From Curtobacterium sp. ISL-83 (GTDB lineage Bacteria; Actinomycetota; Actinomycetes; Actinomycetales; Microbacteriaceae), in contig NZ_JAGGPH010000016.1 in assembly GCF_018613895.1 (NCBI RefSeq), positions 1 through 64,000 of the forward strand: a stretch of 64,000 nucleotides of DNA, read 5' to 3'. Shown piece by piece: positions 47,685 to 56,354 of this stretch (position 1 is the stretch's first letter; the number at the start of each line of letters is the position of its first letter). The notes below the pieces were generated by a model. It ran no database searches, was not told the origin of the DNA, and saw nothing but the letters and a program-made list of their open reading frames with translations. Both the position numbers and the translations under genes were made by a program.

Positions 47685-48665
47685 TCAGCGACGGAGCAGG
47701 TCGAGCATCGGGGTCGCGTGCGCGTCGTTCGACGTCAGCGGCGGCAGGCCCCACAGCACCTCGATCGTCCGCAGCAGCGAGTAGTGGTCGTACGCTGTCG
47801 CCGAGGACGCCCGTGGTGCGGCAGCCGAGCCGGCGAGGATGCAGGCGACCGTGTTGTCACCGCTGTTGCCCTCGTCGAACGTCACCACCAGGAGGGAGCG
47901 TTGCTGGGTGAAGGCCGGCGAGTGGAGGATCGCGGGGACGGTCCGAGCGAGCCACGCGTCCCCGGTCGCGACCGAGCAGTCGTGCATGTCGTCGCAGAGG
48001 TCGGGGCTGACGAACGCGAAATCCGGCAGTGTGGACGCGCTCCGGAGGTCCGCCGACAGCGACGTGGAGGGGACGACGTGGTCGGCGCAGGAGGCGTGGT
48101 CCGCGGTGACGTCCGGGAAGTACAGGAACGGGTCGTGCTTGACGGCGTACCTGCCCGCGTTCGAGGCGGTGCACGGCGCTGGCATCCCCTCGGCGTACAT
48201 CTTCCACGAGCGTCCGGACGCGTGGATCTCGTCGGCGAGGTTCTTCCCGGGGACCAGGCACGATCCTCCCGGCGGGTTGCAGTCGCTCGTGATCCCACCG
48301 GTCGTGCCGCTGGTCAGCGCGAGGTAGTTCGGCAGGCTCGGGTGGGTGATGGCACTGTAGTCGGTCGCCCGCGCGGAGGCAGCGGCAAGCGCGTTCAGGT
48401 ACGGGGCACTCGGGTTGCCGATGATCGTCGTCGCGGGCTTGTTCTCGTCGACGATGACGACGACGTGCTGCACCGCACTGGCGGGCGCTGTGCGGGACGA
48501 CGCTCCGGCGGTCGGCGCCGCCGGTGCCGTCGGCACCGCTGCGCCCGTCGGCGAGCCCGACGGGGACGACGGGACCGACCTGGAGGCATCTGCTTGCGTG
48601 CACCCCGTGACCCCCAGGACCGCGCACAGGCCGAGGGCGAGAACCCACCACCGACGGTGTCGCAT
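47685..48665 (-). CDS. phosphoesterase-family lipoprotein
   Basis: A 326-residue lipoprotein (lipobox VTGC, Cys about residue 22) with a Ser/Pro/Ala linker to about residue 60. The mature domain matches the acid phosphatase/phospholipase C-like phosphoesterase family: HVVVIVDENKPATTIIG, THPSLPNYLALTSG, DFAFVSPDLCDDMHDCSVATGDAWL, VVTFDEGNSGDNTVACILAG and YDHYSLLRTIEVLWGLPPL. It probably releases phosphate from extracellular esters. GGGAGG precedes the ATG. Confidence 0.88.
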   Translation of the reverse strand: MRHRRWWVLALGLCAVLGVTGCTQADASRSVPSSPSGSPTGAAVPTAPAAPTAGASSRTAPASAVQHVVVIVDENKPATTIIGNPSAPYLNALAAASARATDYSAITHPSLPNYLALTSGTTGGITSDCNPPGGSCLVPGKNLADEIHASGRSWKMYAEGMPAPCTASNAGRYAVKHDPFLYFPDVTADHASCADHVVPSTSLSADLRSASTLPDFAFVSPDLCDDMHDCSVATGDAWLARTVPAILHSPAFTQQRSLLVVTFDEGNSGDNTVACILAGSAAAPRASSATAYDHYSLLRTIEVLWGLPPLTSNDAHATPMLDLLRR

Positions 48666-48862
48666 CGGAGCCTCCCCGGTCGCGGTCCGCAGCCGGCGTG
48701 CTGTCGGACCTGCCGTCACGCTATGCCTGCGGTCCCGTCCGGACGTCCACTCCCGTCGGTTCGTCCACAGCTGATGGAGAGCCGTCGCGTCCGCTCGTCT
48801 GCAGGTGGATCAGTCGGCGCTCCGTGGAGGGCGGTAGCCTGCGGGCGACGAGAGGGGCGATC

Positions 48863-49144
48863 ATGACCGACCGCGGGAACGAGCGGTACAAGCGTCTGCC
48901 ACCGGTCGTCGATCCCGACGCACTCGTCGTCGAGGTCCCGGCGTTCGAGGACGATCGTCCGGCCCCCGAGCCCGTGCCACCAGCGGCCGCGCCAGAGCTC
49001 GTCGCCGCCACGCAGATCGCGCAGGGATCGGGCGGTGTGCGCACGATCCGCCGCACCCAGATCTCGGCAGCGCTGGTCATCGCGGGGATCCCGATCGGGG
49101 TCCTCGCCGTGGTCGCGATCGCGCAGATCCTGCTGGCCGACTAG
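48863..49144 (+). CDS. small C-tail-anchored membrane protein
   Basis: A 93-residue protein. Residues 1-65 are hydrophilic and Pro/Glu-rich (VEVPAFEDDRPAPEPVPPAAAPELV); residues about 70-91 form a membrane helix (ISAALVIAGIPIGVLAVVAIAQILLA) at the very C-terminus. Not recognised. GAGGGG lies six to seven bases before the ATG. Confidence 0.7.
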   Translation: MTDRGNERYKRLPPVVDPDALVVEVPAFEDDRPAPEPVPPAAAPELVAATQIAQGSGGVRTIRRTQISAALVIAGIPIGVLAVVAIAQILLAD

Positions 49145-49195
49145 CAGACGACCGCTCTTCGGTCGTCATGCAGCATCCGGGGTGGCGTCAGCCCA

Positions 49196-49201
49196 TACCC
49201 T
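49196..49201 (+). promoter_or_regulatory. -10 hexamer, zinc-finger protein gene
   Basis: TACCCT lies six bases before the ATG at 49208. Confidence 0.55.
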
Positions 49202-49207
49202 GGCCGG

Positions 49208-49570
49208 ATGCTCTCACGACGCGACGCAGCCGTCCGGCTCGACATCTCCCTCGAGATGGCGACGCACCACGGGATCCCCTCGCGGATCAGCGAAGCCGAG
49301 CTGGAGGCCATCGAGCAGGACCCGCCCGCCTGGCTCGTGCAGTCCCGGGCGAACCGCACGGGCACCAAGAAGGTGTGGGTGCACCTGGAGTGCGTGGTGT
49401 GCGGCTTCACCGAGACGGCACGTCCGAAGAAGTGGTGGCCGGACTGGGACTACCTGATGTGCGACTACCACGAGCCGTACCAGGCGCCGGACCCCACCGC
49501 GGGCCTCGTCCGCCGAGAGGTCGAGGGTGTGGGCAGCCGGTTCATCGCCCTGGTCGACGAGCAGGCCTGA
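49208..49570 (+). CDS. zinc-finger-like protein of unknown function
   Basis: A 120-residue protein. The N-terminal half (RRDAAVRLDISLEMATHHGIPSRISEAELEAIEQDPPAWLVQSRANR, read in parts) looks like a helix-turn-helix. The second half has CVVC (about residues 63-66) and CDYH (about 86-89), enough for one zinc site, within WVHLECVVCGFTETARPKKWWPDW. I do not recognise the family; nucleic-acid binding is a reasonable guess. Apparently leaderless. Confidence 0.7.
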   Translation: MLSRRDAAVRLDISLEMATHHGIPSRISEAELEAIEQDPPAWLVQSRANRTGTKKVWVHLECVVCGFTETARPKKWWPDWDYLMCDYHEPYQAPDPTAGLVRREVEGVGSRFIALVDEQA

Positions 49571-49573
49571 CCC

Positions 49574-50026
49574 GTGCGCCGGAGGACCCTCGTCACGATC
49601 GTGGTGTTGTCCGTGGGCGTCACCGTCGGGCTGGCGACCGCCGGGTACCGAGCGCACGCGGCCACCGTCGAGGTCCATCGGCTCCAGGCAACGAACGCCT
49701 CCCCCGAGACGATGACCAGGGTGTACCTCCGCGCAGCGGCGGACGGCGACTGCTCGCTGACACGCCGGCTCACCCTGCCGCACACGTCCGCCTGGTGCTC
49801 GGCCCCCCTCTCGTGGCTGACCGACTCGCCGGACCTGGTGTCGTACCGCGACGTCGGCACGGCCGTCCACGAGTCCGAAGGCGTCGCCGACCGCGATCAG
49901 GTGTGTGTGCCGTCCACGATCGACCAGCGTGACCTGTCGGGCGCAGAGCCGGGCACGATGTCCTGGGAGTGGTGCTGGGTCCGGACCGCCGACGGTTGGC
50001 GGCTCTGGGACCAGGGTCAGGGCTGA
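49574..50026 (+). CDS. exported or anchored protein of unknown function
   Basis: A 150-residue protein starting with GTG three bases after the previous stop. RRRTLVTIVVLSVGVTVGLATAGY is a membrane anchor or signal. The outer part has four Cys (DCS, WCSA, QVCVP, WEWCW) that could form two disulfides, and reads like the small extracytoplasmic domains of actinobacterial hypothetical proteins (METTRVYLRAAADGDC-like region). Probably in one operon with the preceding gene. Confidence 0.65.
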   Translation: MRRRTLVTIVVLSVGVTVGLATAGYRAHAATVEVHRLQATNASPETMTRVYLRAAADGDCSLTRRLTLPHTSAWCSAPLSWLTDSPDLVSYRDVGTAVHESEGVADRDQVCVPSTIDQRDLSGAEPGTMSWEWCWVRTADGWRLWDQGQG

Positions 50027-50067
50027 CCGCAGACCCGCGCTCCCGCGTCGCGAGGTGCCCGATGCCG

Positions 50068-50730
50068 CTACGGAGTGAGCCAATGCGGGTCAGCGGCGAG
50101 CTCCGTGACTTCGCGGACGAGGCGGCCGACGTGGAACCCGTCCACGGTCGCGTGGTTCGCCTGGACCGCCAGCGGCATGGAGATCGTGCCGTCCCGTTCG
50201 GTGTAGCCGCCGATGGTGAAGATCGGCGAGAGGGACGTCCACGCGTCCTTGACCTGGATGTCCAGGCTGGTGAACGCGGTCCACGGCGTGCTCGACACGT
50301 CGAAGGTGTTCTCCGGCACGTCGTCCTGCGGGACGTACGAGGTCGAGTCCCGGTACGCGGTGAGCAGCGGCAGGGCACGTTCGTGGAACACGGCGAAGTC
50401 CGTGTCGTACTCCGCCCAGACGGTCGAGAACGTCTCCGCTGACGGGTTGAAGACAGTGAAGAACGGGTGGGTGATCTCCCACACCGCGACACCGCCGTGC
50501 GGGTCGACCACCATGCGGAACTCGCCGTGACGGTTGACGACGGTCGCGAGCATCCAGAGGTGCGCGAGGTACGACTTCCGCCCGGACCGACGGAGCGCAC
50601 CGACCAACGCGGTGACGTCGATGTGGACGGTCGTCGACCAGACGCAGGGTGATCGACGGGAGTAGTGCTCGAAGTGTTCGCGCCGAGGCCAGCTGGCGAG
50701 TTCGATCTTGGTCTGTCCCGGGGTGTGCAC
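50068..50730 (-). CDS. CatA-type chloramphenicol acetyltransferase homologue
   Basis: A 220-residue protein with the length and motifs of type A chloramphenicol O-acetyltransferases. The start WPRREHFEHYSRRSPCVWSTT, the centre HPFFTVFNPSAETFSTVWAEY and the catalytic QANHATVDGFHVGRL (His in the HxxxDG motif, about residue 192) are all present. The residue before the catalytic His is Asn rather than the usual His. Acetyl transfer to chloramphenicol or another hydroxyl compound is expected but unproven. The GTG at 50730 has TATCGT six bases upstream. Confidence 0.9.
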   Translation of the reverse strand: MHTPGQTKIELASWPRREHFEHYSRRSPCVWSTTVHIDVTALVGALRRSGRKSYLAHLWMLATVVNRHGEFRMVVDPHGGVAVWEITHPFFTVFNPSAETFSTVWAEYDTDFAVFHERALPLLTAYRDSTSYVPQDDVPENTFDVSSTPWTAFTSLDIQVKDAWTSLSPIFTIGGYTERDGTISMPLAVQANHATVDGFHVGRLVREVTELAADPHWLTP

Positions 50731-50736
50731 GTCGCA

Positions 50737-50742
50737 ACGATA
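50737..50742 (-). promoter_or_regulatory. -10 hexamer, CatA-like gene
   Basis: TATCGT lies six bases before the GTG at 50730. Confidence 0.6.
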
Positions 50743-50764
50743 GGCGCACCGGTCGACGATGCGG

Positions 50765-50770
50765 CACGAT
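50765..50770 (+). promoter_or_regulatory. -10 hexamer, lipoprotein gene
   Basis: CACGAT lies six bases before the ATG at 50777; it is divergent from the CatA-like promoter, 23 bases away. Confidence 0.45.
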
Positions 50771-50776
50771 GGCCGC

Positions 50777-51304
50777 ATGAACTGGCCGGGGCGAGTCGCA
50801 GCGTGCAGCGCGGTGCTGCTCGTGACCGCGCTGAGCGGCTGCGCGGGTTTGCCCCACGCCGTCTGCGCCGAGATCGGTTGGACCAACGCCGTCGAGATCC
50901 GCGTCCCCGGTTCGGCGAACCGAGCGACGCCCGTCACCGCCGTCGCCTTCTGCGACACCGCGCGGTGTCGGCCAGAGCTCGGTGGCACGGCGTACCCGTC
51001 TCCCCCGGATGGCGTGACGGCCAGCGCGACACCGGCCGCGGCGCCCGGAGCGGGCCCGTCGACTCCGCCAGGAGGCGCTCCCCCGCTGCCCTTCCCGCAG
51101 GCCGACTCCACGAGGACGCACCGGGGCGACGTCTGGACCGTCATGACGTCGATGAGCACCCCGGAGCACGGTCGGGTCGCGCTCTTCGGTGAGCACGACC
51201 GGCGGCTGCTGGAACGTCCGGTTGCGCTCCGGTGGGACCGCCACGGAGGGACCGAGCAGTGCGGAGGTCCGTCGACGGCGCGGGTCGTCGTGCGCGTGCC
51301 CTGA
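50777..51304 (+). CDS. lipoprotein of unknown function
   Basis: A 175-residue lipoprotein with lipobox LSGC (Cys about residue 22). The mature part has paired cysteines (AVCAEIGW, FCDTARC, EQCGG) and a Pro/Ala-rich middle (about 80-110). Not recognised. It is divergent from the CatA-like gene and shares the GGCACGATGGCCGCATG start context with the gene at 28775. Confidence 0.7.
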   Translation: MNWPGRVAACSAVLLVTALSGCAGLPHAVCAEIGWTNAVEIRVPGSANRATPVTAVAFCDTARCRPELGGTAYPSPPDGVTASATPAAAPGAGPSTPPGGAPPLPFPQADSTRTHRGDVWTVMTSMSTPEHGRVALFGEHDRRLLERPVALRWDRHGGTEQCGGPSTARVVVRVP

Positions 51305-51357
51305 GCCCGTTGGGCTCGGCGGATCCAGGAGGCCCGTCCAACGTCGCCGACGTGCGC

Positions 51358-52368
51358 TCAGCGAGCGGACGGGTCGATTGAGAAGGCCGCGCCGGACCGG
51401 CCCGAACTGCGCGACGACCGCGCGGCGAGGAGGACAGCCTGCTCCTCGGAGAGCCAGGAGCGCCCTGGTCCTCCCACGCCACGGGAGCGCTCGTCCGCGA
51501 GCACCTCGGCCACGGTGGACTCGAGCGTCCGGGTGCTGCCACCGGTCGCACGGAACGCTCGTGTGGAGCGCTGGGCGAACCCGGTGGCCTCGCGCGGCAA
51601 CCACAGCGGCAGGGACCGCGGTCCGGCCCAGTAGCGGACGTCCTCGGCGAGGAGCACCTCGTCCTCGACCTCGGTGAGTTCACCGTCGTACCCGGTGACG
51701 TCCGCCACGCGGCGCAAGAACGAGCCCATCGTCATCGGCTCCCCGACCGCGTTGACGACCCCGGTGATGCCCGCACGCCCTGCGTGACCGATCCAGGCCG
51801 CAAGGTCAGCGACGTCGATGACCTGCACGAACCGACCTGACGTCGTCGGGACCAGCACCGGCCCGGTCCTGCTCAGCCGCGCCGGCCAGTACCCGAATCG
51901 ATCACTCGGGTCACCGGGCCCGACGATGAGGCCCGGCCGTCCGATCAGCAACCTGGATCCGAGGCGTGCGGCGGTGGCGCGCTCCGCCGCGACCTTCGCG
52001 TCGGCGTACTCCGTGAGGTCTCGCGGCTCGACGAGATCCGCCGACTCGTCTGCGCCTGGCTCGTCGTTCCGGGCGTACACGGAGATCGTGGACACGAGGG
52101 TCCAATGGGCGGCGCCGTCAGCGAGCACGTCGAGGGCCGGTCCGACGAGGTCGGGCTCGTGGGCGAGTTCGATGACCTCGTCCCACTCGCCACGAACCGC
52201 CCCGTAGGCTTCTGCCGCACGTCGGTCGGCACGCACGAAGCGGGCTCCCTCCGGGGCGTCCCCCGACTCCCCTCGCGCCAGGCAAGTGACCTCCGTCCCT
52301 GCGGCCAGGAGATCCCTGACGATCGCACGCCCCAGCCATCCCGTTCCACCCAGCACCAGTGCTCGCAT
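51358..52368 (-). CDS. NAD-dependent epimerase/reductase family protein
   Basis: A 336-residue extended-SDR protein. The nucleotide motif is LVLGGTGWLGRAIV (about residues 4-17); the catalytic Ser/Tyr/Lys region is VSTISVYA and LTEYADAKVAAE (about 128-155). Other features (LLIGRPGLIVGPGDPSDRFGYWPARL, VQVIDVADLAAWIG) fit NAD-dependent epimerase/dehydratase or reductase proteins. No pathway neighbours suggest a substrate. No good ribosome binding site precedes the ATG. Confidence 0.86.
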   Translation of the reverse strand: MRALVLGGTGWLGRAIVRDLLAAGTEVTCLARGESGDAPEGARFVRADRRAAEAYGAVRGEWDEVIELAHEPDLVGPALDVLADGAAHWTLVSTISVYARNDEPGADESADLVEPRDLTEYADAKVAAERATAARLGSRLLIGRPGLIVGPGDPSDRFGYWPARLSRTGPVLVPTTSGRFVQVIDVADLAAWIGHAGRAGITGVVNAVGEPMTMGSFLRRVADVTGYDGELTEVEDEVLLAEDVRYWAGPRSLPLWLPREATGFAQRSTRAFRATGGSTRTLESTVAEVLADERSRGVGGPGRSWLSEEQAVLLAARSSRSSGRSGAAFSIDPSAR

Positions 52369-52495
52369 GCCCAGAGTCAAGCGGGTGACCGGGCGTTCGT
52401 CTCGCGGTTCCGCTGCAGGCGGAGCCGGAAGGTCCCACGCGACCACGAGTACAACGTCTACCAGCACTGGAAGAGCCTTCGCCGGGAGTCGGCAG

Positions 52496-53470
52496 TCACC
52501 GCGTCAGCGCTTCGTAACTCTGGCCGTGAGGACCGACGAACGCGATCGGGGTCTCGTTCACCGCGAGGACCATGCGTCCTCCTGCGGGGCCCGGCAGGCG
52601 CTCGGCGACACGTGGCAACACCCGTTCGCCTTCGTTGCTGATCCAGGTCACGTCTTCGAGCGATCGCATGAAGTCGGCGAACCGTTCTCGACGCGCCTGC
52701 TCGACGTACACGAGCACCGCGCTGTGGAACACCACCACCGGGACGCCGCGGGGCGCAGCAGCGATCAGATCAGCGATCGAATCGACGAGGTCACCGGCGA
52801 CCAGATGCGGGGGCTCCGCAGCCGCGATGGCCAGTGCTGCTTCCAGTCGTCGGCGACGGTCTTCGTGCTCTGGCCAGACCAGCGTCCGAAGCCACGCTCG
52901 ACTCTCCAGGTCATCGGGTGCGATCGGGTTGAGATCGAGACCAGCACGCCACACCACTTCAGGGAGCCGACGCGGCACGCTCTCGGCGTCGATCTCACAG
53001 GGGATGGTGACCGCGCTGGGCCCGTCCTCGGGGTCGAGGGTGGCGGTCTGGCCGTCGAATCCGTAGCGGTAGCTGTAGCGGTCCGGGTACAAGCACAAAC
53101 CAGCAGCGGCACCCACTTCGATGAGTGCCAACGGTCCGTCCAGTCGGCTGAGGACCGGGAGGAGAACCGCGCACCGTCCCGCCTCGTTCGTCTGGGTCGC
53201 ACGGCTCAGGACCATCGGTTCGACACGATCCCAGTGCCCGAGCAGCCAGCTCCGGAATGCCTCGTACGTGCCCTCGGGCGCACCGAGGAACCGAGCGGCC
53301 GCGAACACCAGGTTCGGTTGCTGCTTCATTCCGGGGAGCGCAGCGATGAGCGCCACGACGTCGGGATCCTCCGCCACCCCCGACGCCCACGCTTCGTAGA
53401 TCCGCGACTGCCCTGATGCCTCCCGCACCGCGAACCGACGGTAGAAGTCCACGACCCGACTGTCCGGCAT
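52496..53470 (-). CDS. DUF2332 domain protein
   Basis: A 324-residue protein matching DUF2332: YRRFAVREASGQSRIYEAWASGVAEDPDVVALI, PEGTYEAFRSWLLGHWDRV, LIEVGAAAGLCLYPDRYSYRYG and GLDLNPIAPDD. The GAAAGL segment resembles a methyltransferase-like nucleotide motif, but the role is unknown. TAGCGT seven bases before the ATG at 53470 indicates a leaderless start. It is divergent from a methyltransferase gene. Confidence 0.87.
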   Translation of the reverse strand: MPDSRVVDFYRRFAVREASGQSRIYEAWASGVAEDPDVVALIAALPGMKQQPNLVFAAARFLGAPEGTYEAFRSWLLGHWDRVEPMVLSRATQTNEAGRCAVLLPVLSRLDGPLALIEVGAAAGLCLYPDRYSYRYGFDGQTATLDPEDGPSAVTIPCEIDAESVPRRLPEVVWRAGLDLNPIAPDDLESRAWLRTLVWPEHEDRRRRLEAALAIAAAEPPHLVAGDLVDSIADLIAAAPRGVPVVVFHSAVLVYVEQARRERFADFMRSLEDVTWISNEGERVLPRVAERLPGPAGGRMVLAVNETPIAFVGPHGQSYEALTR

Positions 53471-53477
53471 GGTGGTC

Positions 53478-53483
53478 ACGCTA
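53478..53483 (-). promoter_or_regulatory. -10 hexamer, DUF2332 gene
   Basis: TAGCGT lies seven bases before the ATG at 53470. Confidence 0.6.
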
Positions 53484-53554
53484 ACCCCCTGCTGTCGCGC
53501 ACACGAGCAACGAATGGTCCTGGATGGTTCGTCGTGGCCCGACCCCCGCCCGGC

Positions 53555-53560
53555 TACGTT
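53555..53560 (+). promoter_or_regulatory. -10 hexamer, methyltransferase gene
   Basis: TACGTT lies six bases before the ATG at 53567. Confidence 0.6.
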
Positions 53561-53566
53561 CTGGAG

Positions 53567-54289
53567 ATGACCGATCACGATCCGCGCCTGGTCGCCCTCT
53601 ACGACCAGGACAATCCCGACGGGCCCGACCACGACTTCTACCGCGCGCTGGCCGATGCGTCGGGCGCACGATCGATCGTCGATCTCGGCTGCGGCACCGG
53701 CCTCCTCACGGTGACCCTCGTCGCCCCTCGCCGGGACGTCGTCGGCATCGACCCGTCACCGACGATGCTCGAGTACGCGATGCACCGACCCGGCGCGGCC
53801 GCCGTGACGTGGGTCCTGGGCGACAGCCGCGACATCCCGAGCGGGTCGAGCGACCTGGCCGTGATGACGGGCAACGTCGCGCAGCACATCGGCTACGACG
53901 ACTGGGTTCGCACCCTGCGTGACCTCCGGAAGGCGCTCCGAGGAGGAGCAACACTGGCGTTCGAGAGTCGCAACCCCGCCGCCGGAGCATGGCGTCACTG
54001 GACGTCGCAAGAGCCCACGACCCGTGAAACGGTGCACGGACCGCTGGTGGAGTGGTCAGAAGCCCGAGAGGTGGCACCGGGCGTCGTACGCCTCGTGGCA
54101 CACAACTCCTTCACGAAGCTGCAAGAAGTCGTGACCGAGACGCTGACGCTCCACTTCCGGGATCGGGCGACGCTGGAGCGGGACCTCCACGCCGCAGGGT
54201 TCTCGGTCGATGCCGTGTACGGGGACTGGGTACGCGGGCCGGTGACGGAATCATCCGCCGTCCTCGTCGTCGTCGCGACCGCTCGATGA
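53567..54289 (+). CDS. class I SAM-dependent methyltransferase
   Basis: A 240-residue methyltransferase. SAM motif I is IVDLGCGTGLLT (about residues 37-48), motif II VVGIDPSPTMLEYA, and motif III-IV LGDSRDIP and LAVMTGNVAQHI. The C-terminal part (VTETLTLHFRDRATLERDLHAAGF) is typical of small-molecule methyltransferases. The substrate is unknown. It appears leaderless; an upstream GTG would extend it without support. Confidence 0.9.
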   Translation: MTDHDPRLVALYDQDNPDGPDHDFYRALADASGARSIVDLGCGTGLLTVTLVAPRRDVVGIDPSPTMLEYAMHRPGAAAVTWVLGDSRDIPSGSSDLAVMTGNVAQHIGYDDWVRTLRDLRKALRGGATLAFESRNPAAGAWRHWTSQEPTTRETVHGPLVEWSEAREVAPGVVRLVAHNSFTKLQEVVTETLTLHFRDRATLERDLHAAGFSVDAVYGDWVRGPVTESSAVLVVVATAR

Positions 54290-54361
54290 TCGTCAGTCCG
54301 TCGATGCGGGTTGGACTCCCACAGTGTGGCGCCGGTCTTCGTCTCGTCGAGAGAATGCACT

Positions 54362-54928
54362 GTGATCGACAGCCTCCCCCTCCCCGTTCCCATCGCGACC
54401 CGGGACGCGACCCTGCTCGTTCGCCGCGCGTCGCCCGACGACCTGCACGCGATCATCGCGCTGTTGGCCGATGATCCGATCAGCGCCGCCCGTGGCGACA
54501 TCGCGAATGACGACGACGTCGACGCCTACGCGACAGCGTTGGACCGGATCACCGATGCTCCGGGCAACGAGCTGCTCGTCGTCGTGGACGACACCGGGAC
54601 CGTGGTCGGCACGCTGCAGCTGACGCTCATCCCCGGGATGGCTCGTCGTGGGGCCACCAGGTTGCTCGTCGAGGCGGTGCGCGTGACGAGTGCACAACGC
54701 TCGTCCGGCATCGGCAGCGCGGTCATGCGGTGGGTCGTCGACCAGGGCGCCATCGAGCTGCAGGCAGCGCTGGTGCAACTCACTTCCGACGCCGCCCGGG
54801 TCGACGCCCACCGCTTCTACCGGAAGCTCGGTTTCGTGGACTCCCACCTCGGCTTCAAGTTCGCCGTCGCACTGCCGGATCCACAGATCCGGGAGCAGGG
54901 CGACCACCGACTGGTTGACCGGCGATGA
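54362..54928 (+). CDS. GNAT-family N-acetyltransferase
   Basis: A 188-residue acetyltransferase. The acetyl-CoA binding motif A is VEAVRVTSAQRSSGIGSAVMRWVVD (about residues 101-125, with RSSGIG), and the C-terminal HRFYRKLGFVDSHLGFKF is typical. The substrate is unknown. The GTG at 54362 was chosen because the N-terminal strand (ATLLVRRASPDDL) begins soon after; GAGAA precedes it. Confidence 0.87.
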   Translation: MIDSLPLPVPIATRDATLLVRRASPDDLHAIIALLADDPISAARGDIANDDDVDAYATALDRITDAPGNELLVVVDDTGTVVGTLQLTLIPGMARRGATRLLVEAVRVTSAQRSSGIGSAVMRWVVDQGAIELQAALVQLTSDAARVDAHRFYRKLGFVDSHLGFKFAVALPDPQIREQGDHRLVDRR

Positions 54929-54929
54929 T
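54924..54929 (+). promoter_or_regulatory. candidate -10 hexamer
   Basis: GATGAT lies six bases before the ATG at 54936; it overlaps the end of the acetyltransferase gene. Confidence 0.3.
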
Positions 54930-54935
54930 GGTCGG

Positions 54936-55337
54936 ATGACCAATCGGGGAGCCCTGCACCACATCGAGCTCCGCACCAAGGACCTCGCGACGGCCTCAGA
55001 AGCCTGGGGGTGGCTGCTCCAGGAACTCGGGTACGAGCGCTACCAGCAGTGGGCGGGCGGCCGGAGCTGGAAGCTCGGCGCGATGTACCTGGTGCTCGAA
55101 TCGGCCCCGCGTGATGGCGACCACGATCGCCGACTCCCGGGGCTCAGCCACCTCGCGTTCCACGCGGGCAGCCGCGACGACGTCGACCGCCTGTGGACCA
55201 CCGCGCCGGGGCACGGTTGGACGCCCCTGTACGAGGACCGATGGCCCTGGGCGGGCGGACCCGAGCACTACGCAGCGTTCCTCGAGAACGCGGAACGCTG
55301 CAAGGTCGAACTGGTTGCTTCGGAACCCCTCCGGTGA
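54936..55337 (+). CDS. VOC-family protein
   Basis: A 133-residue glyoxalase/dioxygenase-fold protein: GALHHIELRTKDLATASEAWGWLLQELGYE at the N-terminus, LGAMYLVLESAP mid-protein, LSHLAFHAGSRDDVDRL, and HYAAFLENAERCKVELVA at the end. Candidate metal ligands are His (LHHIEL), His (SHLAFH) and Glu (KVELV). No reaction can be assigned. It starts eight bases after the acetyltransferase stop and may be co-transcribed. Confidence 0.9.
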   Translation: MTNRGALHHIELRTKDLATASEAWGWLLQELGYERYQQWAGGRSWKLGAMYLVLESAPRDGDHDRRLPGLSHLAFHAGSRDDVDRLWTTAPGHGWTPLYEDRWPWAGGPEHYAAFLENAERCKVELVASEPLR

Positions 55338-55426
55338 CGGGGTGGCCTGTGGGAGAACGCCGCCCGTAGGCTCGCGGGCAGACTCGCCGGTGCACGGGGC
55401 GCACGGCAGAGTGAAGGGGGAACCAG

Positions 55427-56065
55427 ATGTCCATGACATGCAGACTCACCACGGCGGGAACCGCGACCGTGATCGCTGTGCTCGCTCTCGCCGGCTGCGC
55501 GGGCTCGGGCAACGCGACGCCGGAGGCGCACCGATCGACCTTGCAACCGTCGCCGTCCGCCTCGCCATCCGAGACGCCCACCGCGGACGCAGCGCTCAGG
55601 AATCTCACGTTCGAAGATGGTGGGGCACTCTCAGCGAGCACGCTGCCTGCATTCGGACTCGAGGTCTCCGCCCTCCCCGGGTGGAAGCAGACCGGTGAAG
55701 ACCAGACCGCGGGGTCGCGGGAGTACACGAACACCGACGGCGCCATCGCGACGATCACGCAACAGCGGATCACGGACCTCGACCCGACCGTCGGGGACCG
55801 CGCCGCCACCGCGGGGCTCTTCACGGCGTCCGGACTCCCGGCGGACCGGCTCGAGGAGCAGCTCCTTCCGACCGCGACCGGCGGCACCGCCCAGTTCCTG
55901 TCAATCGCCGGGCACAACACGGACGGATCGTGGTCGGCGACGGTCGCTCGAGCGTTCACGAAGCCCGGCGCGGCCCTCATCGTGAAGGTCCAGACGTCAT
56001 CCCAGGAGGCGCTCCGCCCCGACCTCCACGACATCCTCATCCACGCGCAGGTGGTCGTCGCCTAG
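55427..56065 (+). CDS. lipoprotein of unknown function
   Basis: A 212-residue lipoprotein with lipobox LAGC (Cys about residue 24), a Ser/Pro/Thr linker (about 30-55) and a mature domain (about 58-212) beginning LRNLTFEDGGALSASTLPAFG. Single mature domain, no other Cys. Not recognised; the ending LHDILIHAQVVVA and GAALIVKVQT strands recall PsbP/LpqN-like lipoproteins of actinobacteria, but this is weak. GAAGGGGG precedes the ATG. Confidence 0.72.
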   Translation: MSMTCRLTTAGTATVIAVLALAGCAGSGNATPEAHRSTLQPSPSASPSETPTADAALRNLTFEDGGALSASTLPAFGLEVSALPGWKQTGEDQTAGSREYTNTDGAIATITQQRITDLDPTVGDRAATAGLFTASGLPADRLEEQLLPTATGGTAQFLSIAGHNTDGSWSATVARAFTKPGAALIVKVQTSSQEALRPDLHDILIHAQVVVA

Positions 56066-56185
56066 CCGAACCGATCCGGGAGAGCGATCCGACGACGTGC
56101 TCCTGGACGACGTCGCAGCGCACGACAGCGGCCTCCGGTCCGGAGCAGTGCTTCCGGTACGGGATGCGAGAGTCGGGTGCGGTCT

Positions 56186-56208
56186 CCGCAAACCGCGTCG
56201 GTTTGCGG
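56186..56208. promoter_or_regulatory. dyad upstream of GH6 gene
   Basis: CCGCAAACC and GGTTTGCGG flank a five-base loop, 147 bp before the GH6 start. It could be the lipoprotein gene's terminator or an operator for the cellulase gene. The 56066-56354 gap holds nothing else I can support. Confidence 0.4.
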
Positions 56209-56354
56209 ACAGTTCCGTCCTGGAATTGCACCCGGCCACCGACGGGGTGACACTCGACGTTCCCGGTCAGTAGTGCCTCCCGTCGGGGGGCGAGGCGCTG
56301 CGACGGGGACGAGAGCCTGCACGACGCTGTGCGGGCCGTTCACCGAGGAGCGAA

